This document shows, in pieces, positions 27,494 to 35,872 of a stretch of 48,587 nt of DNA. Both the position numbers and the translations under genes were made by a program. The stretch is taken from NCBI GenBank assembly GCA_030758115.1, contig JANREX010000004.1, forward strand, positions 2,694-51,280, given 5' to 3'. The stretch comes from Paracoccaceae bacterium (GTDB lineage Bacteria > Pseudomonadota > Alphaproteobacteria > Rhodobacterales > Rhodobacteraceae). The stretch's first letter is position 1, and every line of letters starts with the position of its first letter. A model generated the notes under the pieces. It saw nothing but the letters and a program-made list of their open reading frames with translations. It was not told where the DNA came from and searched no databases.

Positions 27494-27856
27494 ATGACCG
27501 ACGCGACCACCCAGATCAAGGAAACCGTCACGGCAAATGACGTGGTTCTGTTCATGAAAGGCACCAAGGACATGCCCCAGTGCGGCTTTTCCAGCCGCGT
27601 GGCAGGCGTGCTCAATTACATGGGCGTGAATTTCAAGGACGTGAACGTTCTGGCCGATGCCGACATTCGCCAGGGGATCAAGGATTTCTCTGACTGGCCG
27701 ACGATCCCGCAGCTTTATGTCAAAGGCGAATTCATCGGCGGCTGCGACATCGTGACCGAAATGACCCTCTCGGGAGAGCTGGACCAGCTGTTCGAAGCGA
27801 AGGGCGTCAATTACGACAAGGACGCCGCTGAAAAGATCCGCGAAGCCAACGCCTGA
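27494..27856 (+). CDS. grxD: Monothiol glutaredoxin, CGFS type (GrxD)
   Basis: 120-residue glutaredoxin with the CGFS active site (Cys30, in MPQCGFSSRV). It has the glutathione-binding WPTIPQLYVKGEFIGGCDIV segment. Such proteins carry and transfer [2Fe-2S] clusters as homodimers or as BolA heterodimers. The bolA-grxD order supports that role. An intrinsic terminator follows 22 bases after the stop. Confidence 0.97.
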   Translation: MTDATTQIKETVTANDVVLFMKGTKDMPQCGFSSRVAGVLNYMGVNFKDVNVLADADIRQGIKDFSDWPTIPQLYVKGEFIGGCDIVTEMTLSGELDQLFEAKGVNYDKDAAEKIREANA

Positions 27857-27878
27857 TCGCACCGGCACCGAAAAAGCC

Positions 27879-27902
27879 AAAGGCCCCGCAAGGGGCCTTT
27901 TT
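27879..27902 (+). terminator. Intrinsic terminator of bolA-grxD
   Basis: AAAGGCCCC (27879-27887), GCAA loop, GGGGCCTTT (27892-27900), then TT. The A-rich left flank (AAAAAGCC) makes it bidirectional, so it may also end the convergent zapA transcript, whose stop is at 27927. Confidence 0.9.
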
Positions 27903-27926
27903 GCCTTTGCGTGAAGGCCATTGCGA

Positions 27927-28319
27927 TCAGCCGGCCTTGTCCTCGACCGCATCGGCCAGGGCTTCTGCCCTTGCCGCGAGTTCGGACAGGGTTTCGGTGA
28001 GCTCGGGCGGGATCACGGCCACCTGGATCTTCTGCGGCTCGGGCGCGGGGCGGGCGGCAAGGGCCGCCAGTTCTGCATTCTTGTCGGCCAGTTTCGCCTC
28101 GGCCTCGCGCAGCTTGTCCTCCAGACCGGCGGTCTTGTCGGCCAGCATCAGCCCCGCCATCAACAGCATGCGCGCCTCGGGCAGACGGCCGATCTGGCCG
28201 GCCAGCACCGAAGCTTCGGTATCCAGCATCTGGGCTGCGGCCTGCAGATAATGTTCCTCGCCATCCTGGCAGAAGACTTCGAAGGCGCGTCCGCCGATAT
28301 GGATTTCCACTTCGGGCAT
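27927..28319 (-). CDS. zapA: Cell division protein ZapA
   Basis: Z-ring associated protein that bundles FtsZ filaments. The 130-residue protein has the ZapA head domain (MPEVEIHIGGRAFEVFCQDG, residues 1-60) and a coiled-coil tail (about residues 60-100, LEDKLREAEAKLADKNAELA), plus a Pro/Ala-containing extension longer than enteric ZapA. Its ATG shares one base with the stop of the upstream coiled-coil gene, so the two are translationally coupled. Confidence 0.92.
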   Translation of the reverse strand: MPEVEIHIGGRAFEVFCQDGEEHYLQAAAQMLDTEASVLAGQIGRLPEARMLLMAGLMLADKTAGLEDKLREAEAKLADKNAELAALAARPAPEPQKIQVAVIPPELTETLSELAARAEALADAVEDKAG

Positions 28320-28834
28320 CAGTTCACCTCCTCTTTGTCCTGCAGCAACGGCACCAGCGCGCCCTTGATCGCCTGAACCTCGGCAAGGTCCACCTGGCGC
28401 GCGGCGCGCATGGATTCCAGCTCGGCCATCATCGACTTGTTGATCAGATGCGGCTCGGCCACACCCGCCTGGTTGGCGGCGCGCAGGGCGGCATTGCTGT
28501 CCTGCAGCTGCGCGTTGGCCTTGCGCAGGCGCGCCAGTTCCGCATCCAGATGCTCCATGCTCTCGCGCAGCGTGACCAGTTCGGCCTCGGAGCGGGTCGC
28601 TTGCGCTTCCTGCTTCTGGCGCAGGGCGCGCACCCGTTCTTCCAGCTGGGCATTGGCCAGCCGTTCTTCCGCCAGCTGCGCGCGCAGCGTCTCGATCTCA
28701 TCCGTATCCGCAGCCTGCGGCGCGTCACCGGCGGGCGCAGCCCCCCCGGCGGCCTTGTCCAGGTTCTCGATGCCCTTGGCGATGCGTTCCATCGCAAAGG
28801 CGATCCTGCGTTCCAGTTCGGCGATGTCGTTCAT
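28319..28834 (-). CDS. Coiled-coil protein, ZauP-like ZapA partner
   Basis: 171 residues, almost entirely predicted coiled coil (residues about 45-135, with LRAQLAEERLANAQLEERVR heptads), no membrane segment. The frame stays open upstream to 29011, but the ATG at 28834 has AGGTGGGA upstream and a credible start. In Caulobacter the coiled-coil protein ZauP is encoded directly upstream of zapA and works with it to focus the Z-ring. Gene order, overlap and coiled-coil character here match. Sequence similarity is hard to judge in coiled coils, so the assignment rests mainly on context. Confidence 0.85.
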   Translation of the reverse strand: MNDIAELERRIAFAMERIAKGIENLDKAAGGAAPAGDAPQAADTDEIETLRAQLAEERLANAQLEERVRALRQKQEAQATRSEAELVTLRESMEHLDAELARLRKANAQLQDSNAALRAANQAGVAEPHLINKSMMAELESMRAARQVDLAEVQAIKGALVPLLQDKEEVN

Positions 28835-28974
28835 TGTCCCACCTTTCACCCGAAATCCGCTCTCCCCGTTTTGGCCGGCCTGAACCGAATCATCGGATGG
28901 CGACCCTCGGGAAACTCTAGCAACTGGATAGGCAAAATGCGCCCCCTTTGCCACCAATGGGTTACAGCCTTCGC

Positions 28975-29002
28975 TTGAACTTGCGCGGCAGGCTGCTATC
29001 AC
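28975..29002 (+). promoter_or_regulatory. Predicted tkt promoter
   Basis: TTGAAC at 28975-28980 and TATCAC at 28997-29002 with a 16-base spacer, about 47 bases upstream of the TTG start of tkt, in the divergent spacer between the ZauP-like gene and tkt. Confidence 0.45.
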
Positions 29003-29048
29003 ACGGCCCAACGCATCCTGTCACATTGCCAGACGAAGGACCGACCAC

Positions 29049-31064
29049 TTGGACATCACAGCCCTGCGCACCGCCCATCCCGACCATTGGATGAAAGCCG
29101 CCGCCATCCGCACCCTGACGCTGGATGCGATCCATGCTGCCAATTCGGGGCATTCGGGCATGCCGATGGGCATGGCCGATGTGGCCACCGTTCTGTATGA
29201 AAAGCACCTGAAATTCGATGCCTCCGCCCCCAACTGGCCGGATCGCGACCGGTTCATCCTGTCGGCGGGCCATGGCTCGATGCTGCTTTACGCGCTGCTG
29301 CACCTGACCGGCTATGCCGACATGACGATCGAGCAGATCCGCAACTTCCGCCAGTGGGGCGCGAAAACGGCGGGCCACCCGGAATATGGCCATGCCTCGG
29401 GAATCGAGACGACGACCGGCCCGCTGGGCCAGGGCATTTCCAATGCCGTGGGCTTTGCCATGGCCGAAGAGATCCAGCGCGCGCGTTTCGGCGCCAAGAT
29501 CGTGGATCACCACACCTATGTCATCGCCGGCGACGGCTGCCTGATGGAGGGCGTCAGCCAGGAGGCGATCGGCATCGCCGGGCGGCACGCCCTGTCCAAG
29601 CTGATCGTGTTCTGGGACAACAACGACATCACCATCGACGGCAAGGTGTCGCTGTCGGACCGCACCGACCAGGTCGCCCGCTTCCGCGCCTCGGGCTGGG
29701 ATGTGCAGGAAATCGACGGGCATGACCCGGCGGCCATCGACGCGGCCATCACGGCGGCCAAGAAGACCGCGCAACCCTCGATGATCGCCTGCAAGACGCA
29801 TATCGCGCTGGGATCCTCGGCGCAGGACACGTCCAAGGGACATGGCGCGCTGACCGATCCCAAGCTGATCGCCGATACCAAGGCCGCCTATGGCTGGAGC
29901 GCGGGCCCCTTCGAGGTTCCCGCCGACATCAAGACCGCCTGGGAGGCCATCGGCAGCCGTGGCGCGGCCGAGCGCGCCGCATGGGAAAGCCGGCTGGCCG
30001 CACTCAACGGCAAGAAGCGCGACGAGTTCACCCGCGCCTATGCGCGCGAGGTCCCTGCCCGCCTGTCCGCCGTGATCCGCGCCCTGAAAAAGCAGATCAG
30101 CGAAAGCGCGCCTTCGGTCGCCACCCGCAAGTCCAGCGAAATGGTGCTGGAAGTGGTCAACCCGGTGCTGGGCGAAACCGTGGGCGGCTCTGCCGATCTC
30201 ACGGGGTCGAACAACACCAAGACCGGCGATCTGGGTGTCTTCGACATCGACAACCGCAAGGGGCGCTATGTCTATTGGGGCATCCGCGAACATGGCATGG
30301 CGGCGGCGATGAACGGCATGGCGCTGCATGGCGGCATCCGGCCCTATGGCGGCACCTTCATGTGCTTCACCGATTACGCCCGCCCCGCGATGCGGCTGGC
30401 CGCACTGATGAAGATCCCGACCGTCTTCGTGATGACCCATGACAGCATCGGCCTTGGCGAGGATGGTCCGACCCACCAGCCGGTCGAGCATCTGGCAATC
30501 AGCCGCGCCACGCCCAACACCTGGGTGTTCCGGCCCTGCGACACGGTCGAAACCGCCGAGGCCTGGGAACTGGCGCTGACCTCGAAGGAAACCCCGTCGG
30601 TGCTGTCGCTGACGCGCCAGAACCTCAAGACGCTGCGGACCGACCACAAATCCAAGAACCTGACCGCGCAGGGTGGCTATGTGCTGGCCGATGCGACCGG
30701 CAAGCGCCAGGCGATCCTGATGGCCACCGGCTCCGAGGTGGAGATCGCCATGGCCGCGCGCGACCTGCTGGAGGCCGAGGGCATCGGCACCCGTGTCGTG
30801 TCCATGCCCTGCTGGGAACTGTTCGAGGAACAGGACGAGACCTATCGCCGCCGCGTCCTGCCCGCAGGCCCCGTGCGCGTGGCGGTCGAGGCCGCCATCC
30901 GCTTTGGCTGGGACCGCTGGCTGTTCGGCCAGGGCGGCAAGCGCGAGAAATCGGGCTTTGTCGGCATGCATGATTTCGGGGCCTCCGCCCCGGCCGAAGT
31001 GCTTTACGAACAGTTCGGGATCACCGCGCAGGCCGTGGCCGACAAGGTCAAGTCCCTGCTTTGA
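29049..31064 (+). CDS. tkt: Transketolase (Tkt)
   Basis: Thiamine-diphosphate enzyme moving two-carbon ketol units in the pentose phosphate pathway. The 671-residue protein has the TPP motif GDG at about 161-163 with the matching NN in [11 protein letters not shown], and the catalytic Glu414 in [19 protein letters not shown]. It starts with TTG: the encoded [20 protein letters not shown] matches the family N-terminus, GAAGGA sits eight bases upstream, and the first ATG would remove 13 conserved residues. No cbb (Calvin cycle) genes are adjacent, so this is probably the general copy. Confidence 0.96.
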   Translation: MDITALRTAHPDHWMKAAAIRTLTLDAIHAANSGHSGMPMGMADVATVLYEKHLKFDASAPNWPDRDRFILSAGHGSMLLYALLHLTGYADMTIEQIRNFRQWGAKTAGHPEYGHASGIETTTGPLGQGISNAVGFAMAEEIQRARFGAKIVDHHTYVIAGDGCLMEGVSQEAIGIAGRHALSKLIVFWDNNDITIDGKVSLSDRTDQVARFRASGWDVQEIDGHDPAAIDAAITAAKKTAQPSMIACKTHIALGSSAQDTSKGHGALTDPKLIADTKAAYGWSAGPFEVPADIKTAWEAIGSRGAAERAAWESRLAALNGKKRDEFTRAYAREVPARLSAVIRALKKQISESAPSVATRKSSEMVLEVVNPVLGETVGGSADLTGSNNTKTGDLGVFDIDNRKGRYVYWGIREHGMAAAMNGMALHGGIRPYGGTFMCFTDYARPAMRLAALMKIPTVFVMTHDSIGLGEDGPTHQPVEHLAISRATPNTWVFRPCDTVETAEAWELALTSKETPSVLSLTRQNLKTLRTDHKSKNLTAQGGYVLADATGKRQAILMATGSEVEIAMAARDLLEAEGIGTRVVSMPCWELFEEQDETYRRRVLPAGPVRVAVEAAIRFGWDRWLFGQGGKREKSGFVGMHDFGASAPAEVLYEQFGITAQAVADKVKSLL

Positions 31065-31095
31065 CGCGGCGCGCCCGGTTTCGGGCGTTGCTGTT

Positions 31096-31116
31096 GAGTA
31101 TTTGGAGAACGATGAA
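31096..31116 (+). repeat. Intergenic 21-bp repeat, copy 1
   Basis: GAGTATTTGG-A-GAACGATGAA lies just after tkt. A second copy differing at one base (G for A at the central position) is at 38437-38457 after mmsA. Both are on the plus strand, downstream of a plus-strand gene. Confidence 0.7.
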
Positions 31117-31150
31117 AGGGCCGTTCCGCGATCAGGCGGGGCGGCCCTTT
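31115..31150. terminator. Terminator-like hairpin at the tkt / DUF808 convergence
   Basis: AAAGGGCCG (31115-31123) pairs with CGGCCCTTT (31142-31150) around an 18-base loop. It overlaps the last codons and stop of the minus-strand DUF808 gene, so both convergent transcripts could end here. Confidence 0.5.
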
Positions 31151-32100
31151 CCCGTCAGGGCGGACCAGAGCGGTGCGATGACGCGCGTGACCAGCGGGAT
31201 CAGCGCAAGGCCCAAGGCCAGGCCGAGAATGCCATCCATCGCCGCCGTGGCGATCCAAGTGACGGCACCGGGCGCCTGCGGCACCACCGCGCCAAGGGCG
31301 GCCGCGATGTCATGGATCAGATGCGCCGGGGCGGCCAGGCCCAGCTCTTCCAGGCCATGCAGCACGATGGAGCCGCCAACCCAGAGCATCGCCGCCGTCC
31401 CGACCGTGGTCAGCGCCTTCAGAAAACCCGGCATGCCGCGCACGATGCCGCGCCCGAGGCTGCGCGTCAGGCCAAGGCGGCCGCGCTCGGCCAGGAAAAG
31501 CCCCATGTCATCGGCCTTCACGATCAACGCCACACCGCCATAGACGGCGATGGTGATGCCGACACCCACGATGGCAAGGGTCGCGGCCTCGGTCCAGAAT
31601 GTGCTGACGGGGATCGCGGCCAGGGCGATGGTCATGATCTCGGCCGACAGGATGAAATCGGTCTTGATCGCGCCCGCGACCCGCGCCTCCTCCAGATGCA
31701 GGGGATCGCCGGTGTCCAGATCCGCCGCCACATGGGCATCGGCATGGGGAAAGAGGACATGCGCCACCTTTTCCGCGCCCTCGAAACACAGATAGGCCCC
31801 GCCCAGCATCAGAAGCGGCGTGATCAGCATCGGTGCGAAGGCCGAGAGCACCAGCGCCGCAGGCAGCAGGATCAGCAGCTTGTTGCGCAGCGATCCGCGC
31901 GCGATGCGCCAGACGATGGGCAATTCGCGCGCGGGCGCGAAACCATGCACGTATTTCGGGGTCACTGCCGCATCGTCGATCACGGCGCCCGCAGCCTTGG
32001 CCCCGGCCTTGGCCGCCTGCCCCACCACGTCATCGACCGAGGCCGCGGCCACCTTGGCAATCGCCGCCACATCGTCAAGAAGCGCCAGTAGTCCGCTCAT
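31132..32100 (-). CDS. DUF808 family inner-membrane protein (YedI-like)
   Basis: 322-residue polytopic membrane protein. It begins MSGLLALLDDVAAIAKVAAA and has several hydrophobic helices (around residues 78-100, 150-200, 225-260 and 270-310) with the family segment TPLLMLGGAYLCFEGAEKV. The family has no established function. It is convergent with tkt and divergent from gap. Confidence 0.9.
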   Translation of the reverse strand: MSGLLALLDDVAAIAKVAAASVDDVVGQAAKAGAKAAGAVIDDAAVTPKYVHGFAPARELPIVWRIARGSLRNKLLILLPAALVLSAFAPMLITPLLMLGGAYLCFEGAEKVAHVLFPHADAHVAADLDTGDPLHLEEARVAGAIKTDFILSAEIMTIALAAIPVSTFWTEAATLAIVGVGITIAVYGGVALIVKADDMGLFLAERGRLGLTRSLGRGIVRGMPGFLKALTTVGTAAMLWVGGSIVLHGLEELGLAAPAHLIHDIAAALGAVVPQAPGAVTWIATAAMDGILGLALGLALIPLVTRVIAPLWSALTGKGRPA

Positions 32101-32163
32101 GCCTGCCTCCGACCCGGATTGGTGGCCACAGTATCAGGCAGCGCGCGCAAGACAAGCCGCGGC

Positions 32164-32205
32164 GTTAGCGCAACCATGCGCCTGCGCGAAACGGTTTGCG
32201 CTAAC
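32164..32205 (+). promoter_or_regulatory. Paired operator-like palindromes upstream of gap
   Basis: GTTAGCGCAACC (32164-32175) and GTTTGCGCTAAC (32194-32205) are mirror copies of one another and each is a near-palindrome centred on GCGC. Their centres are 30 bp apart, about three helical turns, as for a repressor dimer pair. The GCGC-centred form resembles LacI-family operators. In Rhodobacter sphaeroides the LacI-type regulator CceR controls glycolytic genes, so it is a candidate, but I cannot verify its motif here. Confidence 0.5.
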
Positions 32206-32323
32206 ATGTTGATTTCAGACATGGTTTGGCGGCAATCCGCCGTCGGGGCGTCGCTTTTCACCTTTCGGGCCACGCGGCACTTGGATATATCCCGCGCAAT
32301 CACGCAAGACGCAGGAGACCCCC

Positions 32324-33325
32324 ATGACCATCACGCTTGGCATCAACGGATTTGGCCGGATCGGCCGTTGCACCCTCATGCATATCGCGGAAAGCGCGCG
32401 TCAGGATGTGCGCGTGGTCAAGCTGAACGCGACCGGTCCGCTGGACACGGCGGCGCATCTGGTGCGCTACGACTCGGTGCATGGTCGCTTCGCCAATCCC
32501 GTCACCACCGGCGAGGGCTGGATGGATCTGGGCGCGGGCCGGATCGAGATGATGTCGACCTATGACATGGACGAGCTGGACTGGTCGGGCGTCGATGTGG
32601 TGCTGGAATGCACCGGCAATTTCAACGACGGCGCCAAGGCCAAGAAACACCTGGAGCGTGGCGCGAAGAAGGTGCTGCTGTCGGCCCCCGGCAAGAACGT
32701 GGACCGCACCGTCGTTTACGGCGTGAACCATGACGCGCTGGCGGCGGGCGAGACGATGATCTCGAACGGGTCCTGCACCACGAACTGCCTGGCACCGCTG
32801 GCCAAGGTGCTGAACGATGCCATCGGGATCGAGAGCGGCATCATGACCACGATCCACAGCTATACGGGCGACCAGCCCACGCTGGACCGCCGCCACAAGG
32901 ACCTGTACCGCGCCCGCGCGGCCGCGATGTCGATGATCCCCACCTCGACCGGCGCCGCCAAGGCCCTGGGCGAGGTGCTGCCCGAACTGAACGGCAAGCT
33001 GGACGGTTCGGCCATTCGCGTGCCGACCCCCAATGTCAGCGCGGTGGACCTGACCTTTGTCGCGGGCAAGGACGTGACCGTGGCCGATGTGAACGCCATC
33101 GTGGCCGAGGCTGCGGCCGGCGCGATGAAGGGCATTCTGGGCTATGATCCCGAACCCAAGGTCTCGATCGACTTCAACCATACCGAAGAAAGCTCGATCT
33201 TCGCGCCGGATCAGACCAAGGTGATCGGCAAGCGCCTGGTGCGGGTGCTGTCCTGGTATGACAACGAATGGGGCTTTTCCTGCCGCATGGCGGATGTGGC
33301 GGCGCTGATGGGCCGCCTCGGCTGA
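32324..33325 (+). CDS. gap: Glyceraldehyde-3-phosphate dehydrogenase, type I
   Basis: 333-residue phosphorylating GAPDH. It begins MTITLGINGFGRIGRCTLMH; catalytic Cys151 is in SNGSCTTNCLAPL, and the substrate-loop WYDNEWGFSCRM is intact near the C-terminus. Position 36 in LNATGPLD is Ala, where NAD-specific enzymes carry the Asp of an NDL-type motif that contacts the adenosine ribose. That suggests relaxed cofactor choice or NADP use. A ribosome site (CAGGAGA) precedes the ATG, paired operator-like sites lie upstream and a hairpin terminator follows. No pgk is adjacent. Confidence 0.96.
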   Translation: MTITLGINGFGRIGRCTLMHIAESARQDVRVVKLNATGPLDTAAHLVRYDSVHGRFANPVTTGEGWMDLGAGRIEMMSTYDMDELDWSGVDVVLECTGNFNDGAKAKKHLERGAKKVLLSAPGKNVDRTVVYGVNHDALAAGETMISNGSCTTNCLAPLAKVLNDAIGIESGIMTTIHSYTGDQPTLDRRHKDLYRARAAAMSMIPTSTGAAKALGEVLPELNGKLDGSAIRVPTPNVSAVDLTFVAGKDVTVADVNAIVAEAAAGAMKGILGYDPEPKVSIDFNHTEESSIFAPDQTKVIGKRLVRVLSWYDNEWGFSCRMADVAALMGRLG

Positions 33326-33352
33326 CCGGCTGTCAAGGCTTGCAAGGACGCT

Positions 33353-33390
33353 GGGGCTGCGGCATAGCTGTCGCAGCCCCTTATCTTTCG
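33353..33390 (+). terminator. Terminator of gap
   Basis: GGGGCTGCG (33353-33361) pairs perfectly with CGCAGCCCC (33372-33380) around a 10-base loop, followed by TTATCTTT. It lies between gap and the small membrane-peptide gene. Confidence 0.75.
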
Positions 33391-33404
33391 ACAGGCAATG
33401 CGCA

Positions 33405-33548
33405 ATGACGAACCAGATCGCCATCGGCCTCGGGCTGTTGATCCTGACCGGTCTGGGATTGGATGCTGCCTTGTACGACGGGTCGAACCTGCTGTTCCTG
33501 TTGCGAAAGCTGGCCGAGCTTATCGAATGGCTGGCCTTCTGGCGCTAG
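33405..33548 (+). CDS. Small single-helix membrane protein, 47 residues
   Basis: Reads MTNQIAIGLGLLILTGLGLD at the start, then a short Asp/Gly turn, a second hydrophobic stretch (NLLFLLRKLAELIEWL) and ends LAFWR. One clear N-terminal membrane helix (about residues 5-24) is followed by an amphipathic helix rich in Leu with Lys/Glu spacing. I recall similar peptides ending WLAFWR in other Rhodobacteraceae, which would support a real gene, but function is unknown. The ribosome site is weak, and the ATG lies 25 bases past the gap terminator, so it may depend on read-through. Codon choice matches its neighbours. Confidence 0.65.
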   Translation: MTNQIAIGLGLLILTGLGLDAALYDGSNLLFLLRKLAELIEWLAFWR

Positions 33549-33620
33549 AGCGGCCAGAGTTGCCTTGAGCAATGCAGCCTGTACCTTCGGGGCTGCCGCG
33601 TCACCTGAAAGGCCAAGCCC

Positions 33621-34568
33621 ATGATCCAGTTTCTGTTCGCCCTTTTCGTCATTGTGCTGCTGCTGATGGCGGGGCTTGCCTGGTTCACCTGGAACACCAA
33701 GCGCGGGGCCGAGCTGGCGATCCCGCCACGCGGGCGCTTCATCGACCTGCCGGGCACGCGGCTGCATTACACCGATGAAGGATCGGGGCCGGCCATCGTG
33801 ATGATCCACGGGCTGGGCGGGCAGATGGGCAATTTCAACATGGCGCTGACGCCCTTGCTGACGGCTGATCACCGGGTCATCGTGATCGACCGGCCCGGCA
33901 TGGGCTGGTCCAGCCGGGATGAGGATGCACCCGCCAACCCGCGCGCGCAGGCGGAAACCGTGGCGGCGCTGATCGACCGGCTGGGGCTGGAGCGGCCGCT
34001 GGTGGTGGGCCATTCGCTGGGCGGTGCCATCGCGCTGTGCCTTGCGATGGATCATCCGGGACATACAGGCGGCCTTGCGCTTCTGGCACCGCTGACGCAA
34101 CCGCCATCCGGCCCGATCGAGGCGTTCAAGGGGCTGGCGATCACGGGGCGGATCAAGCTTTTCGTGACCTCATGGCTGCTGGCCATCCCGATGTCGATCC
34201 GCACCGCGCCGCAGGTCTTGGATCAGGTGTTCGGACCGGAGGCGGTGCCGGATGACTATGCGGTCAAGGGCGGTGCGCTGCTGGGGCTGCGGCCTGCATC
34301 CTTCCGCAACACCTCGCGCGATTACCTGGCCTCGGGGCGGGATCTGCGGTGGATGGCGGGGCAATATGACAGCCTGCAGGTTCCGGTGCGCATCCTCTAC
34401 GGCGAGGAGGACCGGATCCTCGAGGCTGATCTGCATGGCCGCGCGCTGGTGGCAAAGCACCCCCGGATCGGGCTTGAGGTGATCGCAGGCGGGCATATGC
34501 TGCCGATCACCCGCGCACAGGATTGCGCGCGGTTCATCCGCGAGACCGAGGCCGCCATCGGCGCCTGA
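33621..34568 (+). CDS. Alpha/beta hydrolase, membrane-anchored
   Basis: 315 residues with an N-terminal membrane helix (residues 1-23) and a complete alpha/beta hydrolase domain. The oxyanion strand is MIHGLGGQMG near residue 61, the nucleophile is Ser132 in GHSLGG, the acid is likely the Asp in YGEEDRIL (about residue 263), and the His is in AGGHMLP (about 298). Substrate unknown; esterase or lipase-like. It lies 72 bases after the small membrane peptide and is closed by a good terminator. Confidence 0.9.
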   Translation: MIQFLFALFVIVLLLMAGLAWFTWNTKRGAELAIPPRGRFIDLPGTRLHYTDEGSGPAIVMIHGLGGQMGNFNMALTPLLTADHRVIVIDRPGMGWSSRDEDAPANPRAQAETVAALIDRLGLERPLVVGHSLGGAIALCLAMDHPGHTGGLALLAPLTQPPSGPIEAFKGLAITGRIKLFVTSWLLAIPMSIRTAPQVLDQVFGPEAVPDDYAVKGGALLGLRPASFRNTSRDYLASGRDLRWMAGQYDSLQVPVRILYGEEDRILEADLHGRALVAKHPRIGLEVIAGGHMLPITRAQDCARFIRETEAAIGA

Positions 34569-34590
34569 TGTCCCATGATGGGACATTTTT
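34568..34590 (+). terminator. Intrinsic terminator of the alpha/beta hydrolase gene
   Basis: ATGTCCCA (34568-34575), TGA loop, TGGGACAT (34579-34586), then TTTT. The stem begins at the last base of the stop codon. Confidence 0.88.
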
Positions 34591-34643
34591 CGGACTGAAC
34601 AATATCAATGGGTTAGGCGGTCGCGTTCACGCGCCGTTAACCT

Positions 34644-34682
34644 CTGCCCCTGGTCGGACCCGAGGCCGGCCCGCAGGGGCAG
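34644..34682 (-). terminator. Possible terminator hairpin of coaD
   Basis: CTGCCCCTG (34644-34652) pairs with CAGGGGCAG (34674-34682) around a GC-rich 21-base loop that can fold further. It lies 17 bases past the coaD stop on the minus strand. There is no T-run. Confidence 0.45.
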
Positions 34683-34698
34683 ACGAAAGCCGCGTGGC

Positions 34699-35208
34699 CT
34701 AGAGCGGGCGCGGGGTCTGGCCCAGCTTGGCGCGCAGGGCCACGTTGACGGCGGGCGGCACGAATTTGTGCACATCGCCGCCAAGCCGCGCGATTTCCTT
34801 GACCAGCTTGCTGGCGATCGCCTGATGCCGCGCCTCGGCCATCAGGAAGACGGTCTCGATCGAACTGTCCAGCGCCCGGTTCATGCCGACCATCTGGAAT
34901 TCATATTCGAAATCAGCCACGGCGCGCAGGCCGCGCACGATCATCTGTGCGCCCACGTCGCGGGCGCAATCGATCAGCAGGTTCTCGAAAGGATGGGCCA
35001 CGATCTCGGTCCCCGTCTCTTCCGACAGGGCGACGCATTCCGCCTCGATCATGGCGACACGTTCTTCCAGGCTGAACATCGGCCCCTTGTCGCGGTTGAT
35101 CGCGACACCGATGACAAGGCGATCCACCAAGGTGGCCGAGCGGCGGATGATGTCGACATGCCCGTAGGTGATCGGATCGAAGGTGCCGGGGTAAAGTCCG
35201 ATACGCAT
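34699..35208 (-). CDS. coaD: Phosphopantetheine adenylyltransferase (CoaD)
   Basis: Fourth step of coenzyme A synthesis: 4'-phosphopantetheine plus ATP to dephospho-CoA. The 169-residue protein begins MRIGLYPGTFDPITYGHVDI, with the nucleotidyltransferase TxGH motif (T14-Y-G-H17); MIVRGLRAVADFEYEFQM follows near residue 85. The open frame extends to 35253, but the ATG at 35208 with GGAGC upstream fits the family. Confidence 0.97.
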   Translation of the reverse strand: MRIGLYPGTFDPITYGHVDIIRRSATLVDRLVIGVAINRDKGPMFSLEERVAMIEAECVALSEETGTEIVAHPFENLLIDCARDVGAQMIVRGLRAVADFEYEFQMVGMNRALDSSIETVFLMAEARHQAIASKLVKEIARLGGDVHKFVPPAVNVALRAKLGQTPRPL

Positions 35209-35350
35209 GGGCAGGCTCCGTGCTGTGGTCTTGCGGTGATTTCTGGGCGGCACGCAATATTATTACCAAGAGGTTTGCAACCCCAAAACCGCAGGCGCGC
35301 CGGAAAGAGGGACAGGGGCGCATGCCCCTGCCCTGCGCGAACAGGCGGTG

Positions 35351-35785
35351 TCAGTGGCCCATGATCATCCCTTCAAGGGCGGACTTTTCCATCGCCAGTT
35401 CGTCGATCCGCGCCTTGACCACGTCACCGATGGTGACGATGCCGACCAGTTCCTTGCCTTCGGTCACGGGCATGTGGCGAAAGCGGCCGTCGGTCATGCG
35501 TTGCAACACGTCATCGGCGCTGTCGCCGGTGCCGCAGCACGACGGGTTGCGGGTCATCATGTCCCCAACCGCCTCGGTCAGGCAGACGGCCCCGCGCAGG
35601 GCCAGCGACCGCACGATATCGCGTTCCGAAATGATCCCGTCGACCGATACACCATCGCGCGACACGACCAGGCCGCCGATGCGTTTCTCGGCCAGGACCT
35701 GCACCGCATCGGACACCAGCGTGCCCGGCGTCACTGTGAAAACGCTGTGATTTCCCTTTGATTTCAGGATCTGATGTACCAGCAT
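35351..35785 (-). CDS. Tandem CBS-domain protein
   Basis: 144 residues made of two CBS motifs (about 12-62 and 75-130: VSVDGIISERDIVRSLALRG and KELVGIVTIGDVVKARI) with no attached enzyme or transporter. CBS pairs of this sort bind adenine nucleotides and serve as small energy sensors; the partner is unknown. GGAGGAGG precedes the start. It is separated by 142 bases from coaD, a gap holding a hairpin CAGGGGC/GCCCCTG at 35313-35330, and by 87 bases from the LysR gene upstream. Confidence 0.9.
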   Translation of the reverse strand: MLVHQILKSKGNHSVFTVTPGTLVSDAVQVLAEKRIGGLVVSRDGVSVDGIISERDIVRSLALRGAVCLTEAVGDMMTRNPSCCGTGDSADDVLQRMTDGRFRHMPVTEGKELVGIVTIGDVVKARIDELAMEKSALEGMIMGH

Positions 35786-35872
35786 GGTCTCTCCTCCTCC
35801 TCGGGATGGACATGATGGGTTCAGGGTCCATCAGGGACGGGGTTCTGTCAAGAAATCATGCGCCAAGGGCGG

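Noticed and set aside
28962-30971. A 669-codon open frame on the minus strand opposite tkt
   Set aside because: Antisense shadow of transketolase; no family motif.
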